Shown in pieces: positions 1 to 5,696 of a stretch of 6,695 nt of DNA. The stretch is from CAMYLR01 sp039590215 (GTDB lineage Bacteria; Gemmatimonadota; Gemmatimonadetes; JACCXV01; JAHWKZ01). The notes under the pieces were generated by a model, which was not told the DNA's origin, ran no database searches, and saw only the letters and a program-made list of their open reading frames with translations. The position numbers were made by a program, and so were the translations under genes. The stretch spans positions 1 through 6,695 of the forward strand of contig JBDHFX010000088.1 in NCBI GenBank assembly GCA_039590215.1. Reading direction: 5' to 3'. How positions within the stretch are numbered: position 1 is the stretch's first letter; every line of letters begins with the position of its first letter.

Positions 1-104
<104 letters not shown>

Positions 105-113
105 TTTTGAGAG

Positions 114-144
114 AGGCCCCGTTCGTATTGAGCGGGGCCTTTTT
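114..144 (+). terminator. Intrinsic terminator of the rRNA operon
   Basis: A perfect 8-bp stem is formed by AGGCCCCG (114-121) and CGGGGCCT (133-140). The loop is 11 nt, and the run of Ts spans 140-144. It lies about 10 nt after the 5S 3' end. The opposite strand has no T tract after the stem, so it should stop only the rRNA transcript and not the converging regulator operon. Confidence 0.92.
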
Positions 145-145
145 C

Positions 146-270
146 GTTGGTAAGAGTGCGTGGTTGGGGCCTCGTCCTCGAGGCCGGCGCTTCGCCCGGA
201 CAACGCGAACGTCATCGATCTAACGAGAAACACGGCGCGACCAATCACTTCGTTATCTCCGTGTTGCGGA
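146..270. other. Convergent intergenic region with small hairpins, no gene
   Basis: This is the gap between the rRNA terminator and the stop codon of the converging response regulator. I see no convincing coding region. A perfect 7-bp hairpin, GGCCTCG (168-174) with CGAGGCC (179-185) and a TCCT loop, is followed by a small GGCG-CTT-CGCC hairpin near 184-196. Neither is followed by a T tract on either strand. A 7-bp inverted repeat AACACGG (229-235) / CCGTGTT (259-265) has a 23-nt loop. On the minus strand it is followed by TTTCTCGTT, which is only a weak terminator candidate for the regulator operon. No better terminator for that operon is visible. Confidence 0.5.
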
Positions 271-1053
271 TCAGGGGAGGAGCTTTCCGCGGTACGTCCG
301 GCTCAGCTTCAAACGAGTGCCGTCGATTAGAACTACTTGGTAGCTCCCTCGCCAGTCAGGTTCGATCTCCTTGATGCGATCGAGATTTACGATCGTCGAC
401 CGATGGATGCGCGCAAAGCGGTTGGGATCAAGATCGTGCTCCAGTTTGGTAAGCGTCATGCGCAGCAAATGGGTGCTCTTCTTAGTGTGGAGCTCGACGT
501 AGTTCCCGGCAGCCTGAATCCAGTTGATTTCGTTTACGTCGAGCAGCCGATACTTGTCACCGTGTTCGACGGTGATACGACGGAGCGTTCCACCCGTCCC
601 CTCTTTTGGTGGTTCTCCGGAATCGATGGGCGCGCCTCGATCGCGTAGCAGGTCCATGAGGCGTCGGTGTCGAACGAGATCGTCCGATCGCGCGATCTCG
701 AGTCGTGCACGACGGAGGGCCTGCTGAAAGCGCTCAGCGGTCACCGGTTTGGTTACGTAGTCCAGCGCGTGGGCATCGAACGCCCTCAACGCATACTCGT
801 CGTGAGCGGTTACGAACACGACGACGGGGATCGGCATCTCTTTGCCGATGCTGGAAAGGACCTCGAACCCATCCATGCCCGGTATCTGGATGTCGAGGAA
901 GACGAGATCCGGTCGGTGGGTCAGAATCGCGTCGACGGCATCGACCCCATTCTCCGCTTCACCGATAATCTCGATATCGTGTTCATTGCCGAGCCGGGTG
1001 CGCAACCCGTCCCGAGCCAGTGGCTCGTCGTCGACGATCAGCGTGCGGATCAC
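271..1053 (-). CDS. LytTR-family response regulator (LytT/AlgR type)
   Basis: This is a 260-residue DNA-binding response regulator, the usual length for the family. The receiver domain (about residues 2-118) shows acidic-pocket Asp8/Asp9, phospho-acceptor Asp54 in FLDIQIPGMDG, Thr82 in FVTAHDEYALRAF and Lys102 in DYVTKP. A linker of about 40 residues leads to a C-terminal LytTR domain (about 158-259), with the typical INWIQAAGNYVELHT segment, FARIHRSTIVNL and the terminal LKLSRTYRGKL. LytTR proteins bind DNA through beta strands at paired imperfect 9-bp repeats and usually activate transcription. The start is GTG, and its GTGA overlaps the TGA stop of the kinase gene. No good ribosome binding site precedes it, so translation is probably coupled to the kinase. 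The partner is the histidine kinase upstream. Family assignment is secure; target genes are unknown. Confidence 0.96.
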   Translation of the reverse strand: MIRTLIVDDEPLARDGLRTRLGNEHDIEIIGEAENGVDAVDAILTHRPDLVFLDIQIPGMDGFEVLSSIGKEMPIPVVVFVTAHDEYALRAFDAHALDYVTKPVTAERFQQALRRARLEIARSDDLVRHRRLMDLLRDRGAPIDSGEPPKEGTGGTLRRITVEHGDKYRLLDVNEINWIQAAGNYVELHTKKSTHLLRMTLTKLEHDLDPNRFARIHRSTIVNLDRIKEIEPDWRGSYQVVLIDGTRLKLSRTYRGKLLP

Positions 1054-2111
1054 GTCGACCGGTATGGGAGGCGTACCGTAACTGAGGCCCCACCTTCGTC
1101 GGACGTCCCGATCGTCAGCTCGGCGTCCGAGCCGTACAGTTCCGCCAGCCGGCCGCGAGTGTTTTGCAGACCAATGCCTTCCTGCGCCGCCGGCGGTTTT
1201 GAGAAGCCGGGGCCCGAATCGTGTACGGTCAGCCGAACCGTGTGGTCGATTCGGTCGGCGACGATCCGGATGCAGCCTCCGGTTGGGTCGGCCATGACTC
1301 CGTGCAGAACAGCGTTCTCTACGAGGGGTTGAAGAACGAGGCTCGGGACGAGTGCATCCTTGACGCTGCTGTCGACCTCCCGCTCGATCTTGAGCCGCTC
1401 ACCGAACCGCGTGCGCATGATCGCCTCGTATCCATCGAGAAGTTCGAGTTCTTGCGATAGCGGGATCTCTTGGGCGAGATCGTCATCGAGCGAGAGACGG
1501 AGCAGATCGCTCAGCTGGCCGATCGCGTCGGCCGCCGCGTCGCGGCTCCCCCGAAGCGCGAGGGTCGAGATCGCGTTCAGTGTATTGAAGAGAAAATGGG
1601 GATTGAGTTGTCCCCGGAGCGTCTGCAGGCGGGCCTTGGTCAGCCGTGTTTCGAGGCGGGCGGCCGACAGTTCTCGCTCGCGTCCCTCGCGATAGTACTC
1701 GTAGGCTTGGGTGGCGCCGACGATCGCCCAGTATGTGACGACGTCAAGGGCGAAGAAGTAGCGCAGCTGGAAGACGAAAGAGTCCCAGAAGTTTTCCTGG
1801 AGTCCAGGTCCGATTGTGCGAACTAGCCCCGCCCCCGCGAGATGCGCGGTCGCGAAAATCAGGCTCGCGACGATGTGGGTCGGGAGGTTGCGTCGCCACC
1901 GCCCTCTGTCCAACCGTAAGCGTCGGGCCAAATACAGCGTTGGGAGTGTGATCGTCGCGAGAACGAGCCACGTGGGTAGCGTGGTCAGTGCGAACGCGAT
2001 CGTCACCGGTTGCCCCTGGAGCGCCGCCCCGGCGTAGATCTGCGTCGCTTCGAGCAATCCCAGAAGAAGCGCCACTCCAAATACGGCAGCTGCGGTTAGC
2101 CGGAAACTCAC
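1050..2111 (-). CDS. Sensor histidine kinase, LytS/YehU-type (His_kinase family)
   Basis: This is a 353-residue membrane histidine kinase expected to autophosphorylate and then pass phosphate to the LytTR regulator encoded directly after it. The N-terminal part has four hydrophobic segments (about residues 7-29, 37-62, 77-99 and 113-137) with no sizeable extracellular domain, so the stimulus is probably sensed in or near the membrane. A short coiled linker (about 140-165) precedes the His_kinase motif QLNPHFLFNTLNAIS, with the phospho-accepting His172. The ATPase domain follows, with the N box LQPLVENAVLHG (260-271), the DSGPGF G1 box (298-303) and GIGLQNTRGRL (312-322). The start is GTG at 2111, and no other start codon is found in frame just upstream. 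It has no close Shine-Dalgarno, and the predicted transcription start falls on this codon (see the promoter entry). It forms an operon with the regulator, overlapping by 4 nt. The signal sensed cannot be read from the sequence. Confidence 0.95.
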   Translation of the reverse strand: MSFRLTAAAVFGVALLLGLLEATQIYAGAALQGQPVTIAFALTTLPTWLVLATITLPTLYLARRLRLDRGRWRRNLPTHIVASLIFATAHLAGAGLVRTIGPGLQENFWDSFVFQLRYFFALDVVTYWAIVGATQAYEYYREGRERELSAARLETRLTKARLQTLRGQLNPHFLFNTLNAISTLALRGSRDAAADAIGQLSDLLRLSLDDDLAQEIPLSQELELLDGYEAIMRTRFGERLKIEREVDSSVKDALVPSLVLQPLVENAVLHGVMADPTGGCIRIVADRIDHTVRLTVHDSGPGFSKPPAAQEGIGLQNTRGRLAELYGSDAELTIGTSDEGGASVTVRLPYRST

Positions 2112-2117
2112 CGCGTG

Positions 2118-2146
2118 ATTGTAGGGACCTCTGGCGGTGGAATCAA
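2118..2146 (-). promoter_or_regulatory. Predicted sigma-70-type promoter of the kinase/regulator operon
   Basis: Read on the minus strand, a -35 TTGATT (2146-2141) is followed by a 17-nt spacer and a -10 TACAAT (2123-2118, five of six consensus bases). Standard spacing puts the transcription start at about 2111, the first base of the kinase GTG codon. This implies a leaderless mRNA. It is an inference from sequence match only. Confidence 0.6.
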
Positions 2147-2202
2147 TCGTGCTCTCCGGCCCCGTTTTCGTCCTACCCAGCTGCTCTTCACACCGCGAGA
2201 CA

Positions 2203-2211
2203 TCAGTTCAT
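2203..2211. promoter_or_regulatory. Candidate LytTR-type binding half-site
   Basis: TCAGTTCAT fits the degenerate LytTR 9-bp pattern [TA][AC][CA]GTTN[AG][TG] at every position. A poorer copy, GCTCTTCAC (2183-2191), lies 20 bp upstream in the same orientation, close to the usual 21-22 bp repeat period, but matches the site at only five of nine positions. It lies just upstream of the candidate promoter of the DUF5916 gene. A single match is expected by chance in roughly one such region in five, so this is only suggestive. Confidence 0.25.
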
Positions 2212-2221
2212 CCCAAACTCC

Positions 2222-2251
2222 TTGATCCCGCTCCACGTCGTGTGCTTTACT
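2222..2251 (+). promoter_or_regulatory. Candidate promoter of the DUF5916 gene
   Basis: A -35-like TTGATC (2222-2227) is followed after 18 nt by TTTACT (2246-2251), which is preceded by TGC and so forms an extended -10. Each hexamer matches consensus at four of six positions. It would give a 5' leader of about 65 nt before the GTG start. Moderate to weak support. Confidence 0.35.
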
Positions 2252-2312
2252 TGGTTCCGCACCGATCGTCGATCCTTGCCCTGGCAGGACGTGGGAGTCG
2301 TTGCATCTGAAC

Positions 2313-2318
2313 GGAGGT
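2313..2318 (+). promoter_or_regulatory. Ribosome binding site that fixes the DUF5916 start
   Basis: GGAGGT ends 5 nt before GTG 2324. The reading frame stays open upstream to 1988, inside the divergent kinase gene. This site, and the signal peptide that begins at the GTG, decide in favour of the short start. Confidence 0.8.
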
Positions 2319-2323
2319 CTTGC

Positions 2324-4543
2324 GTGACAGATCGTCTTCATCCGATCGTGATCGCCGCAGTTCTGGTTCTGCTGCCGATCGCAAGGCCACTCGCGGGGCA
2401 ACAGGTCGCACCGGTTCGAATCGATCGGATCACCGATCCAATCAATCTCGACGGTCGCCTGGATGAAAGCGTGTGGCAGGAAATAGCGCCGTTTCCACTC
2501 GTCATGTTCACGCCAATTGCGGGCAATGTGCCGACTGATCAAAGCGAGATAAGGCTCGCTTACGACGACGTGTATCTCTACGCGTCAGGCCGCTTTCTCG
2601 TATCCGATCCGGCTCAGATCCAGGCTACGTCGCTGACGCGTGACGTGTTCGGCGCGGACGATCTGTTTCGGATCGTCCTCGACACGTTCGACGACAACGA
2701 GAACGCGGTGGCCTTTAGCACAACACCCGAGGGCGTTCGTATCGACTTCTCGATCTCGGACGACGGTGAGGTGCAAAACTACGGCTGGAACACATTCTGG
2801 GATGTGGCAGCCGAGCGAACGCCAGAAGGATGGTCCGCAGAGATGCGGATTCCGCTCTCTAGCCTACGGTTTCAAGAGTCACCGAGCGGTGTTCGAATGG
2901 GGTTGACCGTGGCGCGCTACTCAGCGGGAAAGAACGAGCTGGCCACCTGGCCAGCGCTCTCACCGGAATGGGCAAACGCCGAGTTCCGTCCGTCGATCTC
3001 AGGTCAGATCCTTCTCGACGGTGTGACCGGTCGGCGCCCGTTCTACGTCACACCGTACGCGCTCGGCGGCTCGTCAAGAAGCGCCGTGCTGGCGGCCGAT
3101 CAGCCGGCGTTTGATCACGAAGATGACGGGACCGCGGAAGCGGGCGTCGATGTCAAGTACGGTTTGACCCCGAACCTGACCCTCGATGTCACGGTCAATA
3201 CCGACTTCGCCCAGGTCGAGGTCGATGACGAACAGGTAAATCTGACGCGCTTCAGTCTCTTCTTTCCTGAGAAGCGTCAGTTTTTCCTCGAGCGCGGCGG
3301 GGTCTTCTCGATCGGTACCGGAGGCCCAACCGACGGCAGTCTTTTCTTTCACAGTCGTCGGATTGGTCTCGCGCCCGATGGAAACCCCCTACGGTTGTAT
3401 GGCGGCGCTCGCCTCGTCGGGCGGGTCGGCGACTGGGACGTCGGCCTGCTCGATATGCAGAGTGAAACGGCAGACTTGACGTCGACGGAGAACTTGGGAG
3501 CATTCCGTCTGAGTCGCCGGGTGTTGAACGACGAGTCTGACGTTGGGGTGATGGTGACTACGCGGCTCGGCGAGGATGGGCGTAACGACGCCGCATACAT
3601 CGGCGACGCTCGGTTGCGGTTCCGCCGTAATGACTATCTCGTCGTCCAGGCAGCCCAGAACCAGAACGAAGCGACCGATGGAAGCGGTGTAGACGCTGCG
3701 ATGTTCCGGGTTGCCTGGGAGCGGCCGAGCACGCTCTTCAGTCAGGGCTGGGGCTACCACTTTGGCGCCAAATTCTCGGGACGCGACTACGCCCCCGGGC
3801 TCGGATTCACACCCCGCCGTGATTTTCAGCATTACATCGCGAATGTGCGCTACGGCTGGTTTCCGAAGACGTCGATCTTCCGGAGCATCCAGCCCAGCGT
3901 GAACGTCTCCACATATCTCAGGAATCTCGACCAGTCGCTCGACAGCTCGATGGCCGCGTTGTTCGTCAACTACTCACTCAAGTCGGGTGCCACGGGTTGG
4001 ATAGGGGTGATGCGGCGCGAGGAAGATCTGCAGTCGCCCCTGCCGTTCGCCGACGATGTCGTCGTGCCCGAGGGCCGGCACGATTTCACGCAGGTCCAGT
4101 TCGTGTACCAGCCTTCGATCGGGAGTCTATTCGGCGTCGATGTCAGCGCCGTGGGGGGAGAGTTCTTTGACGGCACGCAGTTCGATCTCGGGCTCGGCCC
4201 GAGGTGGAGCGTGTCTGAGCATCTCGAACTCGGGGCCGAGTACAATATCAGCCGGATCCGATTCGACGACCGAGATCAGGCTCTCGATGCGGACATCGTT
4301 CGCTTGCGGGCTAAGTCGGCGATCAACGCTCGCATCTCGACGAACGTGTTCGTGCAGTACAACCGAGCGGCCGACGCGGTCTCGAGCAATGTCCGCTTTC
4401 GCTACCACTTCGCCGAGGGTAAAGATCTGTTCATCGTGTACAACACGCGGCTGAACACCGACCGCGATCGTCTCGATCCGAGACTCCCGCTCGAGCAAGA
4501 GCGAACGTTGCTCGTCAAGTGGACCTACACGTGGGGCAGTTGA
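2324..4543 (+). CDS. CBM9-like/DUF5916 domain protein, predicted outer-membrane beta-barrel
   Basis: The protein has 739 residues and a GTG start. The first 25 residues form a signal peptide: basic start, hydrophobic core IVIAAVLVLLPIA, and probable cleavage after PLAG before QQV. Residues about 30-230 form a CBM9-like beta-sandwich, opening with the typical INLDGRLDESVWQEI, then IRLAYDDVYLYASGRF and WSAEMRIPLSSLRF. From about 240 to the end comes the DUF5916 region, whose hallmark is LTLDVTVNTDFAQVEVD followed by LTRFSLFFPEKRQFFLERGGVF (about 285-328). The remainder is alternating, aromatic-rich strands typical of an outer-membrane barrel, ending in VKWTYTWGS. DUF5916 proteins are common in Bacteroidota, Gemmatimonadota and Acidobacteriota. 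Their function is not established, and binding or passage of a carbohydrate or other ligand is only a guess. The divergent LytTR kinase/regulator operon is a plausible controller. No clear terminator follows, so some read-through into the next small gene is possible. Confidence 0.92.
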   Translation: MTDRLHPIVIAAVLVLLPIARPLAGQQVAPVRIDRITDPINLDGRLDESVWQEIAPFPLVMFTPIAGNVPTDQSEIRLAYDDVYLYASGRFLVSDPAQIQATSLTRDVFGADDLFRIVLDTFDDNENAVAFSTTPEGVRIDFSISDDGEVQNYGWNTFWDVAAERTPEGWSAEMRIPLSSLRFQESPSGVRMGLTVARYSAGKNELATWPALSPEWANAEFRPSISGQILLDGVTGRRPFYVTPYALGGSSRSAVLAADQPAFDHEDDGTAEAGVDVKYGLTPNLTLDVTVNTDFAQVEVDDEQVNLTRFSLFFPEKRQFFLERGGVFSIGTGGPTDGSLFFHSRRIGLAPDGNPLRLYGGARLVGRVGDWDVGLLDMQSETADLTSTENLGAFRLSRRVLNDESDVGVMVTTRLGEDGRNDAAYIGDARLRFRRNDYLVVQAAQNQNEATDGSGVDAAMFRVAWERPSTLFSQGWGYHFGAKFSGRDYAPGLGFTPRRDFQHYIANVRYGWFPKTSIFRSIQPSVNVSTYLRNLDQSLDSSMAALFVNYSLKSGATGWIGVMRREEDLQSPLPFADDVVVPEGRHDFTQVQFVYQPSIGSLFGVDVSAVGGEFFDGTQFDLGLGPRWSVSEHLELGAEYNISRIRFDDRDQALDADIVRLRAKSAINARISTNVFVQYNRAADAVSSNVRFRYHFAEGKDLFIVYNTRLNTDRDRLDPRLPLEQERTLLVKWTYTWGS

Positions 4544-4634
4544 TGAGTAAACCGGGGAGTACTGGGCGGTGAGCTAGTTCGCGTTACCTTCGGACCTCTT
4601 CGACGGCATCAATGGCTCGGAACGAGGAGGAGCG
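4544..4634 (+). other. Short intergenic region before the GlsB-like gene
   Basis: These 91 bp hold no convincing terminator for the upstream gene and no promoter that I would defend. The only clear element is the strong Shine-Dalgarno sequence GAGGAGG (4624-4630), 4 nt before ATG 4635. An eight-codon reading frame starting at ATG 4612 (MARNEEER) ends in a TGA that overlaps the ATG of the next gene as ATGA. It contains the Shine-Dalgarno itself and has no ribosome binding site of its own, so I do not call it as a gene. Confidence 0.5.
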
Positions 4635-4892
4635 ATGACAGGGTTCTTTTCGTGGGTCGTTATCGGCCTTCTGGCTGGTATGCTGGCCAAGCTGATCAAG
4701 CCCGGCCGGCAACGAGGGGGTTGTATCCTGACGACGTTGTTGGGTGTAGCTGGTGCTTTGATCGGCGGATTTATCGGTCAGTTGTTGAACTTTGGCAGCA
4801 TGGAAGTGCTCTCATGGCGGGGTCTTGGCCTGGCGACGGTGGGCGCGTTGCTGCTCCTCTTTGTTTTTGGGTCGTTCTTCAACAAGAAGTAA
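4635..4892 (+). CDS. GlsB/YeaQ/YmgE-family small stress membrane protein
   Basis: This is an 85-residue inner-membrane protein of the family also called transglycosylase-associated protein (80-90 residues is usual). Three hydrophobic helices are visible at about residues 4-20, 31-51 and 63-82. The glycine-rich family pattern is clear: IGLLAGMLAKLIKPG at 10-24, then LGVAGALIGGFIG at 36-48. The basic loop KPGRQRGG and the C-terminal NKK suggest cytoplasmic positions. The ATG start is well supported by GAGGAGG 4 nt upstream. Members are often induced by acid, osmotic or envelope stress, but their molecular role is unclear and the old transglycosylase label is not evidence of enzyme activity. It sits 91 bp after the DUF5916 gene on the same strand and converges with the CADD-like gene. 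Confidence 0.93.
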   Translation: MTGFFSWVVIGLLAGMLAKLIKPGRQRGGCILTTLLGVAGALIGGFIGQLLNFGSMEVLSWRGLGLATVGALLLLFVFGSFFNKK

Positions 4893-4919
4893 AAGCGCGC
4901 GCCGCGGGTAGCGCGACGC
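4891..4919 (-). terminator. Intrinsic terminator of the CADD-like/phosphatase genes
   Basis: On the minus strand, GCG-T-CGCGC (4919-4911, one bulged T) pairs with GCGCGCGC (4902-4895). This gives an 8-bp all-GC stem with an 8-nt loop, followed at once by TTTT (4894-4891). It begins about 30 nt after the CADD-like stop codon. Its T tract overlaps the last two bases of the TAA of the converging GlsB-like gene. The plus strand has no T run after the stem, so it should act in one direction. Confidence 0.7.
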
Positions 4920-4948
4920 ACGCCATGTTCGGAACCTGACGAGCGAGC

Positions 4949-5632
4949 CTACGCCGCGCGGGCGATCCCGTGTGCGCGGCAAACGCCGTCCAGAAGCTGG
5001 TTGATGGCATCAAGCGCGATCGCGGCGCCGGCCTCGGCTTCCGCGGCGTCTTCGCCAGTCGTCACGCGGTTGGCGAGCAACTCCCGGGTCTCGCCGGCGT
5101 GCTCGACGTCGAGCGTGCGGTGCACCTCGAAATAGTCGGTCGCTGGCGAGCCGCTGACCCCGTAATGCTTCTCTAGACCGTCGATCTTCTCGGTCGCGAC
5201 CGCGGGAACCATCGCCTCGTAGGCGTAGAGCGCCCCCAGGCCACGGGCCACGGGGCCGTTGCTCACCGCCCGGCGAAACGCCTCCACTGCGAAGCTCGTC
5301 TCGGGCAGTGAGTCGGTGCTCTCGGCTTCCTCAGCGTCGCATCCCACGGCCGCAGCGAACCGCAGCCACAGACCCGGGTGGTGTTCGGGGCCCTCCTCCT
5401 CGTCGCGCAGGTTCTTGAGCAGGACTTGCCGCGTGTCTAGATCCTCACAACGCGAATGGAGCGCCGAGATGTAGGTCGGAAAGGCCTTGACGTGTTGGTA
5501 ATACTGACCGGCATACGTCCGAAGCGCTTCCGGAGCGAGCGTTCCATCCTGCCACGCGCGATAGAAGGGGTGCTTCAGGATATGGTGTTCGTCGATCAGA
5601 GCATCGATCCGAGCCAAGAAGTCTTGCGGCAT
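4949..5632 (-). CDS. CADD-family diiron protein, probable self-sacrificing pABA synthase
   Basis: This 227-residue all-helical protein belongs to the TenA/PqqC-like fold group, in the CADD (Chlamydia protein associating with death domains) folate-related family. Chlamydia CADD makes para-aminobenzoate from one of its own tyrosines, bypassing PabA/PabB/PabC. Relative to the C. trachomatis numbering that I recall, everything aligns at a constant offset of 3. The metal ligands are Glu78, His85, Glu139, His171, Asp175 and His178 (CADD 81, 88, 142, 174, 178, 181). The sacrificed Tyr is Tyr24 in HPFYRAW (Tyr27), with Tyr138 (Tyr141) and the proposed amino donor Lys149 (Lys152). The protein is cytoplasmic, with no signal peptide. 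ATG 5632 is chosen because GGAGG (5642-5638) lies 5 nt upstream; ATG 5635 directly before it is possible but spaced only 2 nt. The frame is open further upstream but runs into the phosphatase gene. It lies 64 nt after the phosphatase stop, possibly co-transcribed. Family is secure; the pABA role is inferred. Confidence 0.92.
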   Translation of the reverse strand: MPQDFLARIDALIDEHHILKHPFYRAWQDGTLAPEALRTYAGQYYQHVKAFPTYISALHSRCEDLDTRQVLLKNLRDEEEGPEHHPGLWLRFAAAVGCDAEEAESTDSLPETSFAVEAFRRAVSNGPVARGLGALYAYEAMVPAVATEKIDGLEKHYGVSGSPATDYFEVHRTLDVEHAGETRELLANRVTTGEDAAEAEAGAAIALDAINQLLDGVCRAHGIARAA

Positions 5633-5637
5633 CATCG

Positions 5638-5642
5638 CCTCC
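5638..5642 (-). promoter_or_regulatory. Ribosome binding site deciding the CADD-like start
   Basis: GGAGG on the minus strand precedes two adjacent ATG codons. Spacing is 2 nt to ATG 5635 and 5 nt to ATG 5632, which favours the second. The 59 nt between this site and the upstream stop at 5697-5699 hold no convincing promoter or terminator, in keeping with co-transcription with the phosphatase. Confidence 0.7.
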
Positions 5643-5696
5643 GCTGGGGGTGTCAATCGAGCATGATGGGCACAAAAACTCGACCCCGAATCTACA

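Noticed and set aside
168..196. Stable hairpins as a terminator for the regulator operon
   Set aside because: Neither strand has a T tract after the stems, so only a Rho-dependent or structural role could be argued.
147..374. 75-codon plus-strand frame after the rRNA terminator
   Set aside because: It has no ribosome binding site, has an Arg/Gly-rich composition typical of non-coding frames, and runs into the 3' end of the regulator gene on the other strand.
667..1332. 221-codon plus-strand frame opposite the regulator and kinase genes
   Set aside because: It is an antisense shadow in GC-rich DNA. It crosses the junction of two well-supported genes, and the product resembles no family that I know.
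1988..2323. Upstream extension of the DUF5916 reading frame into the divergent kinase gene
   Set aside because: The extension would overlap the kinase N-terminus on the opposite strand and put about 112 unlikely residues before a clear signal peptide. GTG 2324 has a good GGAGGT 5 nt upstream.
4652..4939. 95-codon plus-strand frame overlapping the GlsB-like gene
   Set aside because: It is a shifted frame of a well-supported small membrane protein gene. It lacks its own ribosome binding site and family resemblance.
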